Made by a program: the position numbers and the translations under genes. Below, piece after piece: positions 1 to 10,526 of a DNA stretch of 64,000 nucleotides. The notes below the pieces were generated by a model. It ran no database searches, had not been told where the DNA came from, and was given only the letters and a program-made list of their open reading frames with translations. Each line of letters opens with the position of its first letter. The first letter of the stretch is position 1. Source of the stretch: Stratiolaelaps scimitus (lineage: Eukaryota; Arthropoda; Arachnida; Mesostigmata; Laelapidae); assembly GCA_019614645.1 (NCBI GenBank), contig JABWDB010000019.1:3394501-3458500 (forward strand). The letters run 5' to 3'.

Positions 1-492
1 CAATAATTATCGTTCGGAGCTGCTTGGCCGCCGCCCCCCGTTTTAGACCACTCGCAGGAGTTGTTCGATGGGACCTCCAGAATGCTCCGAGCTTCGATGA
101 ACGTAGTCGGATACCGTAGTCGGCAAAGACGAGGCTGATCGCGGTGCAGGGCGGCGAGAGGAGTGCTAACAAACGGTTGCGTAACTAGAGGCCAATGAAA
201 TTGAGGTTCATTATTAATATTGTAATACGTTTATAACAATAACAATAAGAAATTGTACTACTGATCTGAGTGAGAATTTAGGCGTACGACGACGCGGCGA
301 AGACGAACAAATTTACCCCTTTATTATTAATAAGGAAGTGCACTTGGTCGACGGCGCCAAAGCCCAGGTGACATAGCAACGTTACACATGCCAAAACGAC
401 GCCAAACTAAAAATGAAATTTCAATTAGTTAATCATTGTATTAATGTGGTGACTCAGCAATGTCGTCACATTTAACATTTAATGCCATAACT

Positions 493-545
493 ATTCAAAT
501 TCAAATTCAAACAAATGTTTATTGACGGAACTGCTATATATTAGT
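493..545 (-). repeat. 3' tail of a non-LTR retrotransposon, copy 1
   Basis: Read on the minus strand, the sequence GCAGTTCCGTCAATAAACAT is followed by a TTTGAATTTGAAT-type short tandem tail. An AATAAA signal next to a short tandem tail is typical of the 3' end of LINE-type retrotransposons. A second copy with almost the same core but a different tail lies near 43117-43166, which supports a dispersed repeat rather than chance. No coding part of the element is visible nearby, so this is probably a severely 5'-truncated insertion. The family is not identified. Confidence 0.45.
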
Positions 546-3500
546 AAAATGTTGTTTCGAGCGCTTAGTAAGCAGGCCCAATTAAACCAGAGCTAGAATA
601 TGTGGCAGCGCCACCCCATTGCGATTCTGAACCAACTCAGTAGGCTTGTTTGTTGACACTAATTGTTTTGTTCTAACGGAATATAGAGTACCTAATGTCG
701 TCTAACCTAATGTCGCGCTCGATCATCGTCCCTGTAATTACACTGGCCGTATTGCACTGTACGATGTTAAACGGACACTAATGTCCTGGTAGGACTATAC
801 GACCTGGATTTGAAATGACTTCGGGACACCACCTTCAGGGAGCTGCACCGTTCTCCCGGGCTCCTGTACACCGTCCATTATCCGAGCGACCGCTGTCACC
901 CGGCTGCAAGCATTAGTGGCCTTCGTTGGAAATGAACGAAGTTGGTTGGCGGCGATTTCGAGACGACGTCAAGATGTGTGAGTCGTGGATCTAGGGAGAG
1001 GGTTGGTCAATATTTGAATATGCCAGGGTCTTCTCTATGGATCTGTTCCGTTCACACTTTCTGTTTTGAGAGCGTCTCATCTTGACCCGGTCCTTTCGCG
1101 CGGCGAGGAGCAAAGGAGGAGTCGTCGTGGTGCTGGTAGAAAACGAGAATCGACGGAGTTATCGAGCGTCTGTCGCTCTACCAACCCTGTCCTGCACTAG
1201 GAAGGCAGAGCACTTACTTGACTTGAGGACGACGACGAAGACGAAAGAACGAGAAGAATTTGGCAGTGGCAGCCCACCAAGTCCTGCTCCTGTGGCCCCT
1301 TTGCTCGTTACAGCTCAGAAATCCATCCCATCCTATTCTCCGTTCTGCTCTACCTACCCAGGACGTTTGTTTAGAAGCAGGAAGTCGGTCCGGATAGTCC
1401 AACCAGCCAGCGTTCGGGGCTCAGGTCCGGCTCGGGGAAGGAAGGGATTTTCAGGAGATCTCTTCGAAACTCATTCCTAGATAGCGAACGGACACCCACT
1501 AGCACACACACACACACACGCATACACACACGCCGGCCTCAGAGGTAGTCCACCTCTTGTGCTATTCCTCGTCGTCTGCTGGCGTTCCTATTCCAAGCGG
1601 AGAGCCTTCGTCTGGCCTGTATGCTGCCATCTCTTTCCCCGGTCCATGGGTCCTTCCTGACTGAACGGGTGACAACGCGGCTTTAAGAGCTGGCCTTCGT
1701 CTCCCCGATCCGCCCGTTGTACTTTGTGTCTCGTGCCTACCTCGCTGTCGAAACGGAAGTGACGGGGAGCGCACAAGCGGTTTTCCTGCACAAGCGGTTG
1801 ACGACGATCGTCAGCGGAGCGGGCGCCGTGGCCACAGATGAGCGCTGGGACATGTCAAGGTCGTCGGCCCACGACGATGAGGCCCGCAAACGATGAATAA
1901 CTTAGACCAACTGCCGCCGGTTCAACCCACCACGGCTAGCTATCCCTACGATGCAGCACCTGTGTATCATCTGCAGGATGTACAGGGCTAGGTTAGATGG
2001 TTGTGGAGTGGGGCACTTGCCAGGGTTTTAGCGGTCGACCGGGACCAGCTGTGCTGTTGGTGTCGTTGGCTTGTTGTTATAGTGTAGCGGTGTGGGAGGC
2101 CGTTCGCTGCTATCTATTATACGTTCTACGGGAATGAAGGTGGTGGGAAGGCGTCTACCTTGCTGGCTCAACGCAGCCGGACGTGCGTGTAGCGCCTGGG
2201 CTCACGACCTATCGTGGAATGCAATCCCCAAAGTTTCATGGCTGAGCGTCACATCTTATGCGCGCCAAACGGCTAACTCCAGGCCAACCTGCTCCCTCGG
2301 GTCGTTCTCATGTAGTTGTCTGGAGCAGACGAGCAAGGCGAGCCTGCCGGGACGAGCCGTTCGACATCATTAGGCTACTACTGCCTGCCCTTGCTTGCAG
2401 CATTGGCGCCGCTGCTGACACCATGGCTTACCCTGTCTCTCTATGCAGTCGTTGCCGAAATGCGTGCGGTGGGGCGACAGCGTCACTGGCAGCGGCTCGT
2501 GGCGGCGGCGGCGGCCTAGAGAGGCGGCTCGTGGTGGATACACTCATAGAGAAGCCATACGTAAGGAGAGCGAGAAAGACGGCAAGAGAGAGGGGGAGAG
2601 AACGCCGAGCAGCACGAGCATAAAAATGGGGCTAAAAATGTCCCGCCGGGATCGCGCGCACCGCCCTGCCTTAGCTGGCCGCTCTTTGAGACTCATCTCC
2701 GCATGTGTGTCGGCTGAGAAGGCCAGCGTTTCGCGTGCTCAACGGCTTCGTGCGGCGTTTGCCTTCGCCCGATTCCCATAACCCCGGCCCACACCGTCGA
2801 CACAGGGTAAATATTAATCTTTTGAGAGCTGACTGCTGCCGCCAGTGGCAACGAAGGAACTATCTCGTCCGTGTACGCTGCCGCCGTGTTCATTGACTGC
2901 TTGCTCGCCCGCCCGCCCGTCGGAAGCCGGCCGGTCGGCGGCGCCGAGCGAAGTGCAGAACACACAGCAACGTGGGATGAAGTCGCTAAGGAGAACATAC
3001 CAACGGGCCCCCGATCTCGGTAGGTGCCGAAGCTGCGAGGCTCGAGCGAGATCCGAAGCCCAAATGGATGACCTCTTTCTCCTATTCCCCATCCACACCG
3101 TCTCTACCCATTGCCTAAGTAGACGGGACAGACGGTAAGGCAGTGAGGATCTAGGATTCGCCGCCTGGAAATGGCCGACGGGTCTTCAGCCGTTTGGCGC
3201 TCAGGCACATGGGGAACATACACGCACACATGAACACTGTGAGAGAGACAGACTGTGGCAGGGGATAGGTTGAGGTTTAGGGAAGAGATGGAGCAAGGAT
3301 CAAAGGAAGTTGAATCCGTACAGCCAGCGAGTAGGCCCAGCGTTACCACGAAGAGGTGGCCTCTGATGGGGAAAGAGCCCTGCTTGGCTGTCGGTGTATA
3401 GATGGCAATTCAGCGAAGGGCAGCGGGTGTGCGCGGGACAAGCAAAGGTAACTCAACGGGGGCTCTTACTACTGTAGCTCCGGAGCAGCTCACTAGCGGC

Positions 3501-6090
3501 GTCGGCGGCGGCGGCAGATCCGCTTCTCTTTACTTCTATATCGAGAGATGAGATGAGTGAGAGAGCAGATCATGGTTAGACAAATGGGTTCCGAGATGAC
3601 CGATGATGGGCAGCGTTCAGTCGGTGAGCACGGCAGCCCCGCGACAGCCGAATCGGCACAAAAGATGAACCACCGACACGAAAAGAATGAAGCGTCTACA
3701 TTTCCTGACGCAAATAATGAGGCACAGAATGTAGGGGGGAGACTTAGATTCTGGAGGATTCGTTACGATCGAAAATAGGCACACACACACACACGCTAAT
3801 TATTGAAGGCAAATATATAGATATGCGTAAATGTGCATATACATTATAGCAAACATTGTTAAAATAATAGGGACACCAATATAATACAGAGAGGGGGCTG
3901 TCGTTGCTCCGAGAATGACGATGACAGTTTTCATCAAGCGAGCAATCTATGCCGCTACGGAATCGCCGCGCAATTATGGATTATTTGTACGAGTTGTGCT
4001 ACAATATTGTCTCTTGGGTAATGCGTTGCTATGCCAGTCGTACGGGACGTTTGTCTAGAACATACACATTAGAATTGCAAATTGGCTCTTGGCATAACTG
4101 GCAGCTCGAGGCTGGACTGAAGATAGCTATTGATTTAGCCGTCTGTCCATCGACCAGCGCTTGTAGAGAGATAACGCGACTTGCCGCTTAGTTCACCATC
4201 GTCTTGAGGCGGGGAGTGTGGTCAGGCCGATTATTATCCATTGCCAATTGAGGCGTACCTACTGTGAGCGTGGGGTCTACAAACTGCCACAGACCTTACC
4301 CTTGCAACATCGAAGCCACTGAGGCGTGCCAACTCGACGGCCTGCACAGAGCCTACCTTAGACTACAATATCCACTAGTACAACTAAATATTATTATGTA
4401 TACATAGTTATTACGTCTAACTATCGTGTGCCCAAGGTAACCGTGGCGTCTTGAACTATTAAATTAAAGTGTCCTATTTTGTAGTCATCAGGTCTCATCA
4501 GTGAAATTGTTTCGCGACGCACTGATGGTGCTCGTGTTTTCTAAGTACCCGATTTAATTAGTGGAGTACTTGAGTAGAGTAATTAGTGTAGATTTTAATG
4601 TGAACACTTGTTTGGTCTGTTCACACTAAATTTATTGTTATCATTAAAAGAAAGAAATGCGGCATACCCACACACATTAGGTTGTAATCAATATCACCCA
4701 ATCAAGACCTTTAGGCTTCGTTCTGAGGTAATTCCTTGCAGCCGTTTGTCATCAATAGACCATGGACGACAGCCCTTGATAGTGGAACAAAAGCAGTTCA
4801 TACTTGAGGTACCATGAGACATCAGTGCCTATGGAATTATGGCATTGTTCACGAGGTGAACGGATGAATGATGGATAATAACTTGCGACTCAGAGCCATC
4901 GATTAATCAGAGTAGTTTCATTGAATGATCATAACATCATCATAACATATCATACCTACAAAACATGACACCAAACACTAAGAAGTATCATCTAAAACTA
5001 CAAAACATATTCCAAAACAATGTGCATAGTAATTTTAGAATGATATTATATGATACCGTCGGTACATGCCGATCTCTGTCATGAGTAACGTCCGACGTTG
5101 GCGTCCCAACTTGACTCGATGTGTCAATTCTACACCGAGTGAGAGAAAAAACTTAAATGAGTGGTACAGTCCAAATGCACGGTGCCAGACGAGACCGGCC
5201 GTTCGATACGACATAGGAACTATAGCATACATTTCCTAATGGAGCCTTCTTCCCCGAACATGCCTTAAATATAAAAGAAATATTATTACACTCGCACTCA
5301 ATGTTCACAGCATATCCATGAGAATCAAGCACAGCTTTAACTATCATAACACTCGAAAGCAATGAAATTATAATGAGCTATCGGGGCATGGATACCCGCC
5401 GTCAGCAGTATCCACTGACTGGCGGTCGTCAACTTCACCACTCACGATCCCGGCCCGTTCATATGGCGATTTCGCGAAGCACTTAGCTATCGGTCGTGAA
5501 ATAGTCCTTTGCTCCAATGCGATTACCGAGGGGCTGGCTGTTCGGGTAACCGGGGTGGAGCAGCAGGAAAGAAGGCCGACATAGTCCGGCACCGAAAAGA
5601 AGCGTAGCAGACTTTTGGCAACGAGGAAACACGTAGAGAGAGGCGATGGGGTGGAATGGCCTGGTTAGGTCGCGTCGGGTTGGCTTGAGATGAGTCGAGC
5701 CGGGGTGTTCCACAGGGCTCGCGGCCGCCGGCGGCACAGCCACAGCGTCCTGCGCTCCTCTCATCGGTCTGCTATTGCTTGTGATCTGGGGAATATCGAT
5801 GAGAAGAGCGACGGCCTGTGTCTTACGTTTCTGGCCCTGTCCCGGTCGAAGCCTGTGCCATCAACGACTTTGGACCAACCCGACCCGGCCGGCCGGCCGA
5901 CCCGGGTCCTGCAGCGCTCGTAGGGCTGGGCGGCGCCAACTGCGACGGCGCCAGTTGGCGGCGAAGGGTTGTGCACCAAAAGAACGGATAGGGGAACCAA
6001 TGTGAAGAAACCGAAGATCAAGTAGGACTATATAGGGCTAAGACGAGATAAGAGATAAAAGACGAATTCAGAGGCGGTACATGTTTATTG

Positions 6091-6606
6091 TCAGAAAACG
6101 GGGAGAAAGTAAATCCACAGTTGGGTGAGAAGCGAGTTGACATCAAGTTTGATAGTTACAAACATAAAAAGTCGACGCAGCTTGCCATTCGTTAGAAAGA
6201 AAACATCAGCCTCACACATGTGTGCTACTGGTTTGCCAGCTTTATTGATATATGAGAGTGTTCGAAACGGCATCGATTCGTATGTACGATGTCGAATAGT
6301 ACCGGTGACCTTAAGGTTCCACGTATCCGACGTAGTGCCTATGGTATCCAGGTGGACAATTATTGTTACCACTAATGATGCGTTAAAATTTTTAATTTTC
6401 TCGGTCTCCCCAGAGACGAAACAACGGACGAAAGCGTCACATCTTTGCTTGGCTACGGATGTTTTACAGTCTTCGTGTTGTCGCACGTGCACCGGCGATC
6501 GTACGAACGGCGAATTTTTGTACGAGCCATGCGCGCTACGCAACACATACCCAATAGATACCCGAGTCAATGGTGGCCCCGGCTCCCACAGTCCCCGTCG
6601 TGAGTT
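6091..6606 (-). pseudogene. Siah/Sina-type TRAF-like domain fragment (tentative)
   Basis: A minus-strand frame is open from 6606 to a TGA stop at 6093-6091. No ATG start lies at a sensible place; an upstream stop lies at 6609-6607. The C-terminal part reads like the substrate-binding (TRAF-like) domain of Siah E3 ubiquitin ligases: an IGT motif, a strand with GTIRHRTYESMP, then a DVFFLTNGKLRRLF segment and VTI. The upstream part, with HVRQHEDC, could be a decayed second zinc finger. No RING finger is seen. An AATAAA signal on the minus strand lies directly after the stop (6089-6084), as in a processed copy. I judged this similarity by eye only. It could be a retro-pseudogene, one exon of a gene, or coincidence. 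Confidence 0.33.
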
Positions 6607-6784
6607 TCAACTTTTTCTTGAGCTGACTCTCAACTGGTCCCCTCTCGGTGTTCTGATAGGCCTCGACTCTGAACCTTTCGGTATCGCTACGAGGACATGT
6701 CGGGGTCACCTTTGCTTTGTTTTTAACATTTTGGCATACCTGGCAAGGATTCTCAACTAAAGAAAAATGATGATGAATAAATCC

Positions 6785-6789
6785 AAAAA
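6785..6789 (-). terminator. Pol III-type T5 terminator after the tRNA-like element
   Basis: The minus strand has TTTTT six bases after the predicted 3' end of the tRNA-like element. Runs of four or more T end RNA polymerase III transcripts, so this fits the A and B boxes seen in that element. T runs are common in intergenic DNA, so the link is an inference. Confidence 0.35.
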
Positions 6790-6794
6790 TTCTC

Positions 6795-6879
6795 CGCGTC
6801 TGGTGGGATTTGAACCCACGCGATATGTTCCCCCTGTCTAGCAATACATGAGGCTCACCATTAGACCATTACGAGATAC
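6795..6879 (-). tRNA. tRNA-like gene or tRNA pseudogene, isotype uncertain
   Basis: The minus strand shows a perfect five-base-pair T stem (GTGGG/CCCAC, plus 6815-6819 with 6803-6807) enclosing a seven-base TTCAAAT loop, giving the B box GGTTCAAATCC. The A box TGGTCTAATGG lies upstream (plus 6858-6868). A T5 terminator follows. The acceptor stem pairs at only five of seven positions (GTATCTC with CAGACGC). The anticodon arm does not fold into a clean 5-bp stem with a 7-base loop, and TAATGGT is duplicated in the D region. These faults suggest a tRNA pseudogene or the head of a tRNA-derived SINE rather than a working tRNA. A spliced or variable-arm tRNA is the alternative. Confidence 0.42.
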
Positions 6880-9800
6880 TGTGCTTTAACTGCTTGCTCT
6901 GTAGTGCACTTTCCTACCGGCGCCGGTAGAAAATAGCCCCAACGACGACATCAGTGACAGAAGTCTTACGCCATACGAACTCGGGCCGAGGGAAATGATC
7001 GTGGAGAACGCAGAAAGCGCACGAGAATGAGAGGATCGCGCATTGCGAGCAGAGAACATAGGCCCTAAGCAACTGGAATCGTATGGGCTCAAAGTTGGGT
7101 TCCACCAGCACCGTTACCCTCACTCACCGTGCGTACAAATGAATCCTTGTGTGGTCGCGAGATATGGGTACCTACATATTCAGCCGTTACGCCTCGCTGT
7201 CGCTGCATGGGCGCTGGGCGTCAGTCTGCCCTTGCCAACATGACATGCAGGGAAAATATCTGCCATCTTTTTCGTGGCCGGCACCACGCGTCCTTTGCGG
7301 TGTCTTTGCCTATCAAGCGAGGCGGGCAAGCGCGCATAGCGAAGAATACCTGGTTGAGTATTCGGTGCAAGGCCTCTGTCGGTGTGTTAGTAGGAGCATT
7401 ATGCTGTAGAAACGGTGCAGTCGACGATGTCGAGGGCAATCCAGTCAACAAGGGCAAGGCTGCCGCACATAAGAAACAGAAGTGCAACACCGAGGAACGG
7501 AACGAGGAGCCAACGAACGAAACCGACTGGATGAAGAAATAAGACTTTGGAGTCACTAGCTCGGGAAAAGCCAACGAGTGCCACCAAGACCCCCCCTCAC
7601 AGCTAGCAACCAGTGGCCCGGAGCGCCGATGGATCCCTAGGCGGAAACGAACGGCGGGGCAAAAGCAATGGATGGGACTCCATGGGGTAACGCGCCTTGG
7701 GGGTAACGCAATGAAAAATTGGTCTAGATTTAATGACATCGCGAAGCCTAGGTGTCGCGAGAGGGTCGTCGTAGTCTCTTCTCGCTGCGGGTGCTTATGG
7801 TTCAGTGATGAAGCGAGTGGCGGCGCCAGCACATTGAGACTGACACAACCATATGCGCTGTTCAAGTAGAACGAATCACATCCGTGCGAGCCCCTTTTTT
7901 AGTCGTTTTTAGCGGCTCACGTGGTGACTTCCATGATAGTTGTTCTTCAGTGTGTAGTCAACTGTCACTTACTGATGGAACAAGTGTGGAAAGAAGAAGA
8001 GAGAGATCGAAGGGTGCGGCATCGCCATGTGTGAACAGAGGGGCTCGAAGATATCTATTATACTCGGTTTTGACCGGGCTATATGAAGACCAACTGCGTG
8101 AACTCCGATTCATATCGCATCAGCACATGTGATTTCTTTTTCCATTCCTTTCCGGAAACAGTGAGCTCCAACAAACACACTTCATCCCCTTGAACCGTGT
8201 GGCCAACTAAAGCATATTGGTCCCCAATCTCATTCAACGTCGATTCGAGCGGAATTGCTCTTTCTCAACCGTCATTATATTACTGTTCAGTTTCCTCATT
8301 GTTCTGATTAGCCTCATGAGACGGCGCCAGGGCGAATCATCAGCGAGCAGCTGGAGACGAGATACTACAATACAATACAAAGGGTTGGTAGTCTCGGAAG
8401 CGACCGACTGCTACCGTCGAAAGGCTTCTCGGAGCTAGCTGTCTACAGCTTTCTCGCCGAACTCGCAGGCCGCCGAAAGTGCACGGCCTCTTCGGCTTAT
8501 TGCATCCCTCCTCCCTGGAAATGGCGTCTCTCCGAAACGAGAGTGGCCGAAAGATTGTATAGTGAAAGCGAAAGACAGAGAAATAGAGAGAGATAGAGAG
8601 AGATAGTGGGACAGGGCAGTGGTTGACACGACGGGACACCACGGTTCTTCCTGCTTTCTGCTACTGTGTTACCCCGCGCCGCTTGTCTGGCACAGCGTTG
8701 CCGTAGTGGGAAGGGATTGCCAGCAAGGACTGGACGACTTCGAGACGCGGTGGCCGTAAGCCGAGCTGGTAGATGCGCGCAGGGTTCACATGAGCGGAAA
8801 AAGGCTCACCGTGGCTGTAGTTGGCACATACCGAACGCCAGTTCTACCTAGTCCAAACGAAAGATGAGTGAACAGGAGCAGGTCGGCGGTGTGGGGGGCG
8901 GAGGGCAACACCCCAACGAGGGGGCTATCATGGGGGTGACTTGGCCAGGATGAAGTTGACGAGAGAGCTAGCGAAGGCACACAGGCAACCAACCAGCCGA
9001 AAGCCCGCCCGCCCGCTTGCCCAGAGTCTACAACCATCTCGGCGCAGAGGAATAAGCAACCATATCGATCCCTCGCAGCCGCGAGGTCGTGGTTGTGCTC
9101 GTGCTCGTCGACTCGGTGCTCGCTTGTGAACAGCGGCGCTTGGTGGCGAGCGAACACCGCACGGTGCCTGCCAGCGAGGCCAGAAAACAGCGAAGCCGTC
9201 AGTCGCTCCCCCGGGCTCTGACGATCCGCTTCGCGCAGCCTATATAGTGCGTGCATACTGCATTCAATAAGCGGTGGCAAGCAGGCAAGTAAGCAAGCGA
9301 GCCAGCCAGCCAGCTGCGGCAATGGCGGCGGTGGCGGCGGGTCCGGCAGCTGCAGCTCCAGGCTCTTTCCGACGTAGGAAAGCCATGAAATATCGAAAGC
9401 CAATCGGGGGGTCTTTTCGAGGCCAGCATTGCTTCCGTTGCTGTTGCTGGCGCTGCTGCTCAAGTTGGACAAAGACATCGCAGACGACGGCAATAAACAT
9501 ATTGGGGAAGGACTGTGTGTGCATGAAGATCCGGCGCTCACATCGCGTGGCCAAGGCGGCCGCCGAGAGGTCCTCGCGTGCAGAATTGACGATAAGTGGC
9601 ACATATACGGCACTCGGTAATACGATATCTACTTTTTACTTCGAGTGGGAGGTGAATAATAGTTGAGCATAGTCCTTCATCGCGCATGTTCTATCGGTGA
9701 GCAAAATGCTCGAAAAATAATTTTCGGTTCCGGGAACAGCTGAATTCGGGGGAGTATGACATTACTTCGCCAGTAAACAACGCTGGTTGTGCTCCACTGC

Positions 9801-10381
9801 TTCGAGCGTGCTGAAGTTTGGTGGACGACAAGCTGGCGATAGCGGACCATAACAGACCACTTATGGGTCCCTGCGGCAGTTCCTGCGGCAGCTGCAAGCG
9901 AAATATGCTAAATTGCCTTTTGTCAGAAGAAAAAAATGATTCATTTTTCGTGGGAAATTACGAAGCGAGGCAAATGAATGTGCACAAATCAAGCTGAAGG
10001 ATGTTGTTTTCTCTTTATAATAAGCAATAGGGACAACCACATTGGGACAATATTATACAGTTTGATTTAGCGGCAGAGTATCTTGTAAACATGCACAACA
10101 CGTATTTGGTGCTGTTTCGGTAACGGCATGAAACGGCTGTATTTTAGGCTAGACTCTATATAAGGAGTGCGTCAGTGGCAGGAGTCAGAGTAGCCTTCTT
10201 CGGTCGACAGAAGGATCACTCTCAAGAGCCAACCTATCTCGTGGGCTTGGTACGCCTATTAGCCCTTTGGCGAGAAGCCGTACGGCTTAGTTCGATCGAC
10301 CATTTATTTTCATTATCCACCAATTGACTAATCCGCAGTGAGATTGATTGTATTTATTTGTCTGGTTGTGTGTGCTCTCAG

Positions 10382-10526
10382 GGAATGGCGAGGAGTTGCC
10401 GCAGAAGTCTTCAACGCAAGGGGATAATGTCATTCTCGACTGCCCGTTCGAGTATCCAGACGGTACGCCTGTGCCATACCTCGTCCAATGGCACAAAAAG
10501 GACCACAAAATACCCATCTATATTTG
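10382..10526 (+). CDS. tutl: turtle exon a: first half of Ig1
   Basis: This exon encodes NGEELPQKSS... through the first Ig1 cysteine (VILDCPF), the core tryptophan in VQWHKK, and PIYI. The acceptor is a pyrimidine/T-rich tract ending CTCAG at 10380-10381; the donor is GTAAGT at 10527. It enters in phase 1 (two bases complete a codon) and leaves in phase 2, so TG joins G of exon b to make Trp. A frame runs a little upstream, but it meets a TGA at 10345-10347 without any ATG, so an upstream coding exon is required. Confidence 0.9.

Larger units (their letters stand above)
1..10381. other. Sequence upstream of the first recognised turtle exon (5' flank or first intron)
   Basis: No exon of the turtle gene could be recognised here. 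The first exon found needs one base from an upstream exon, so a start/signal-peptide exon exists either in this stretch or before the window. Low-complexity runs are common, for example a (CA)n run near 1503-1519, another near 3780-3795 and purine-rich GAGA sequence near 8570-8605. The supportable items are a retrotransposon tail near 493-545, a tRNA-like element near 6795-6879 and a minus-strand Siah-like open frame at 6091-6606; each is listed separately. The other open frames are short or GC-driven and show no family signature. Confidence 0.6.

Noticed and set aside
8786..9613. 275-codon minus-strand open frame
   Set aside because: It starts with GTG rather than ATG, is rich in Ser, Pro, Leu and Arg from GC-rich DNA, overlaps open frames in other frames and shows no domain.
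10348..10381. A hydrophobic stretch in frame just before exon a that looks like a signal peptide
   Set aside because: It has no ATG; the first codon is TTG and a TGA lies directly upstream. The bases form the T-rich tract of a good splice acceptor, so they are intronic.
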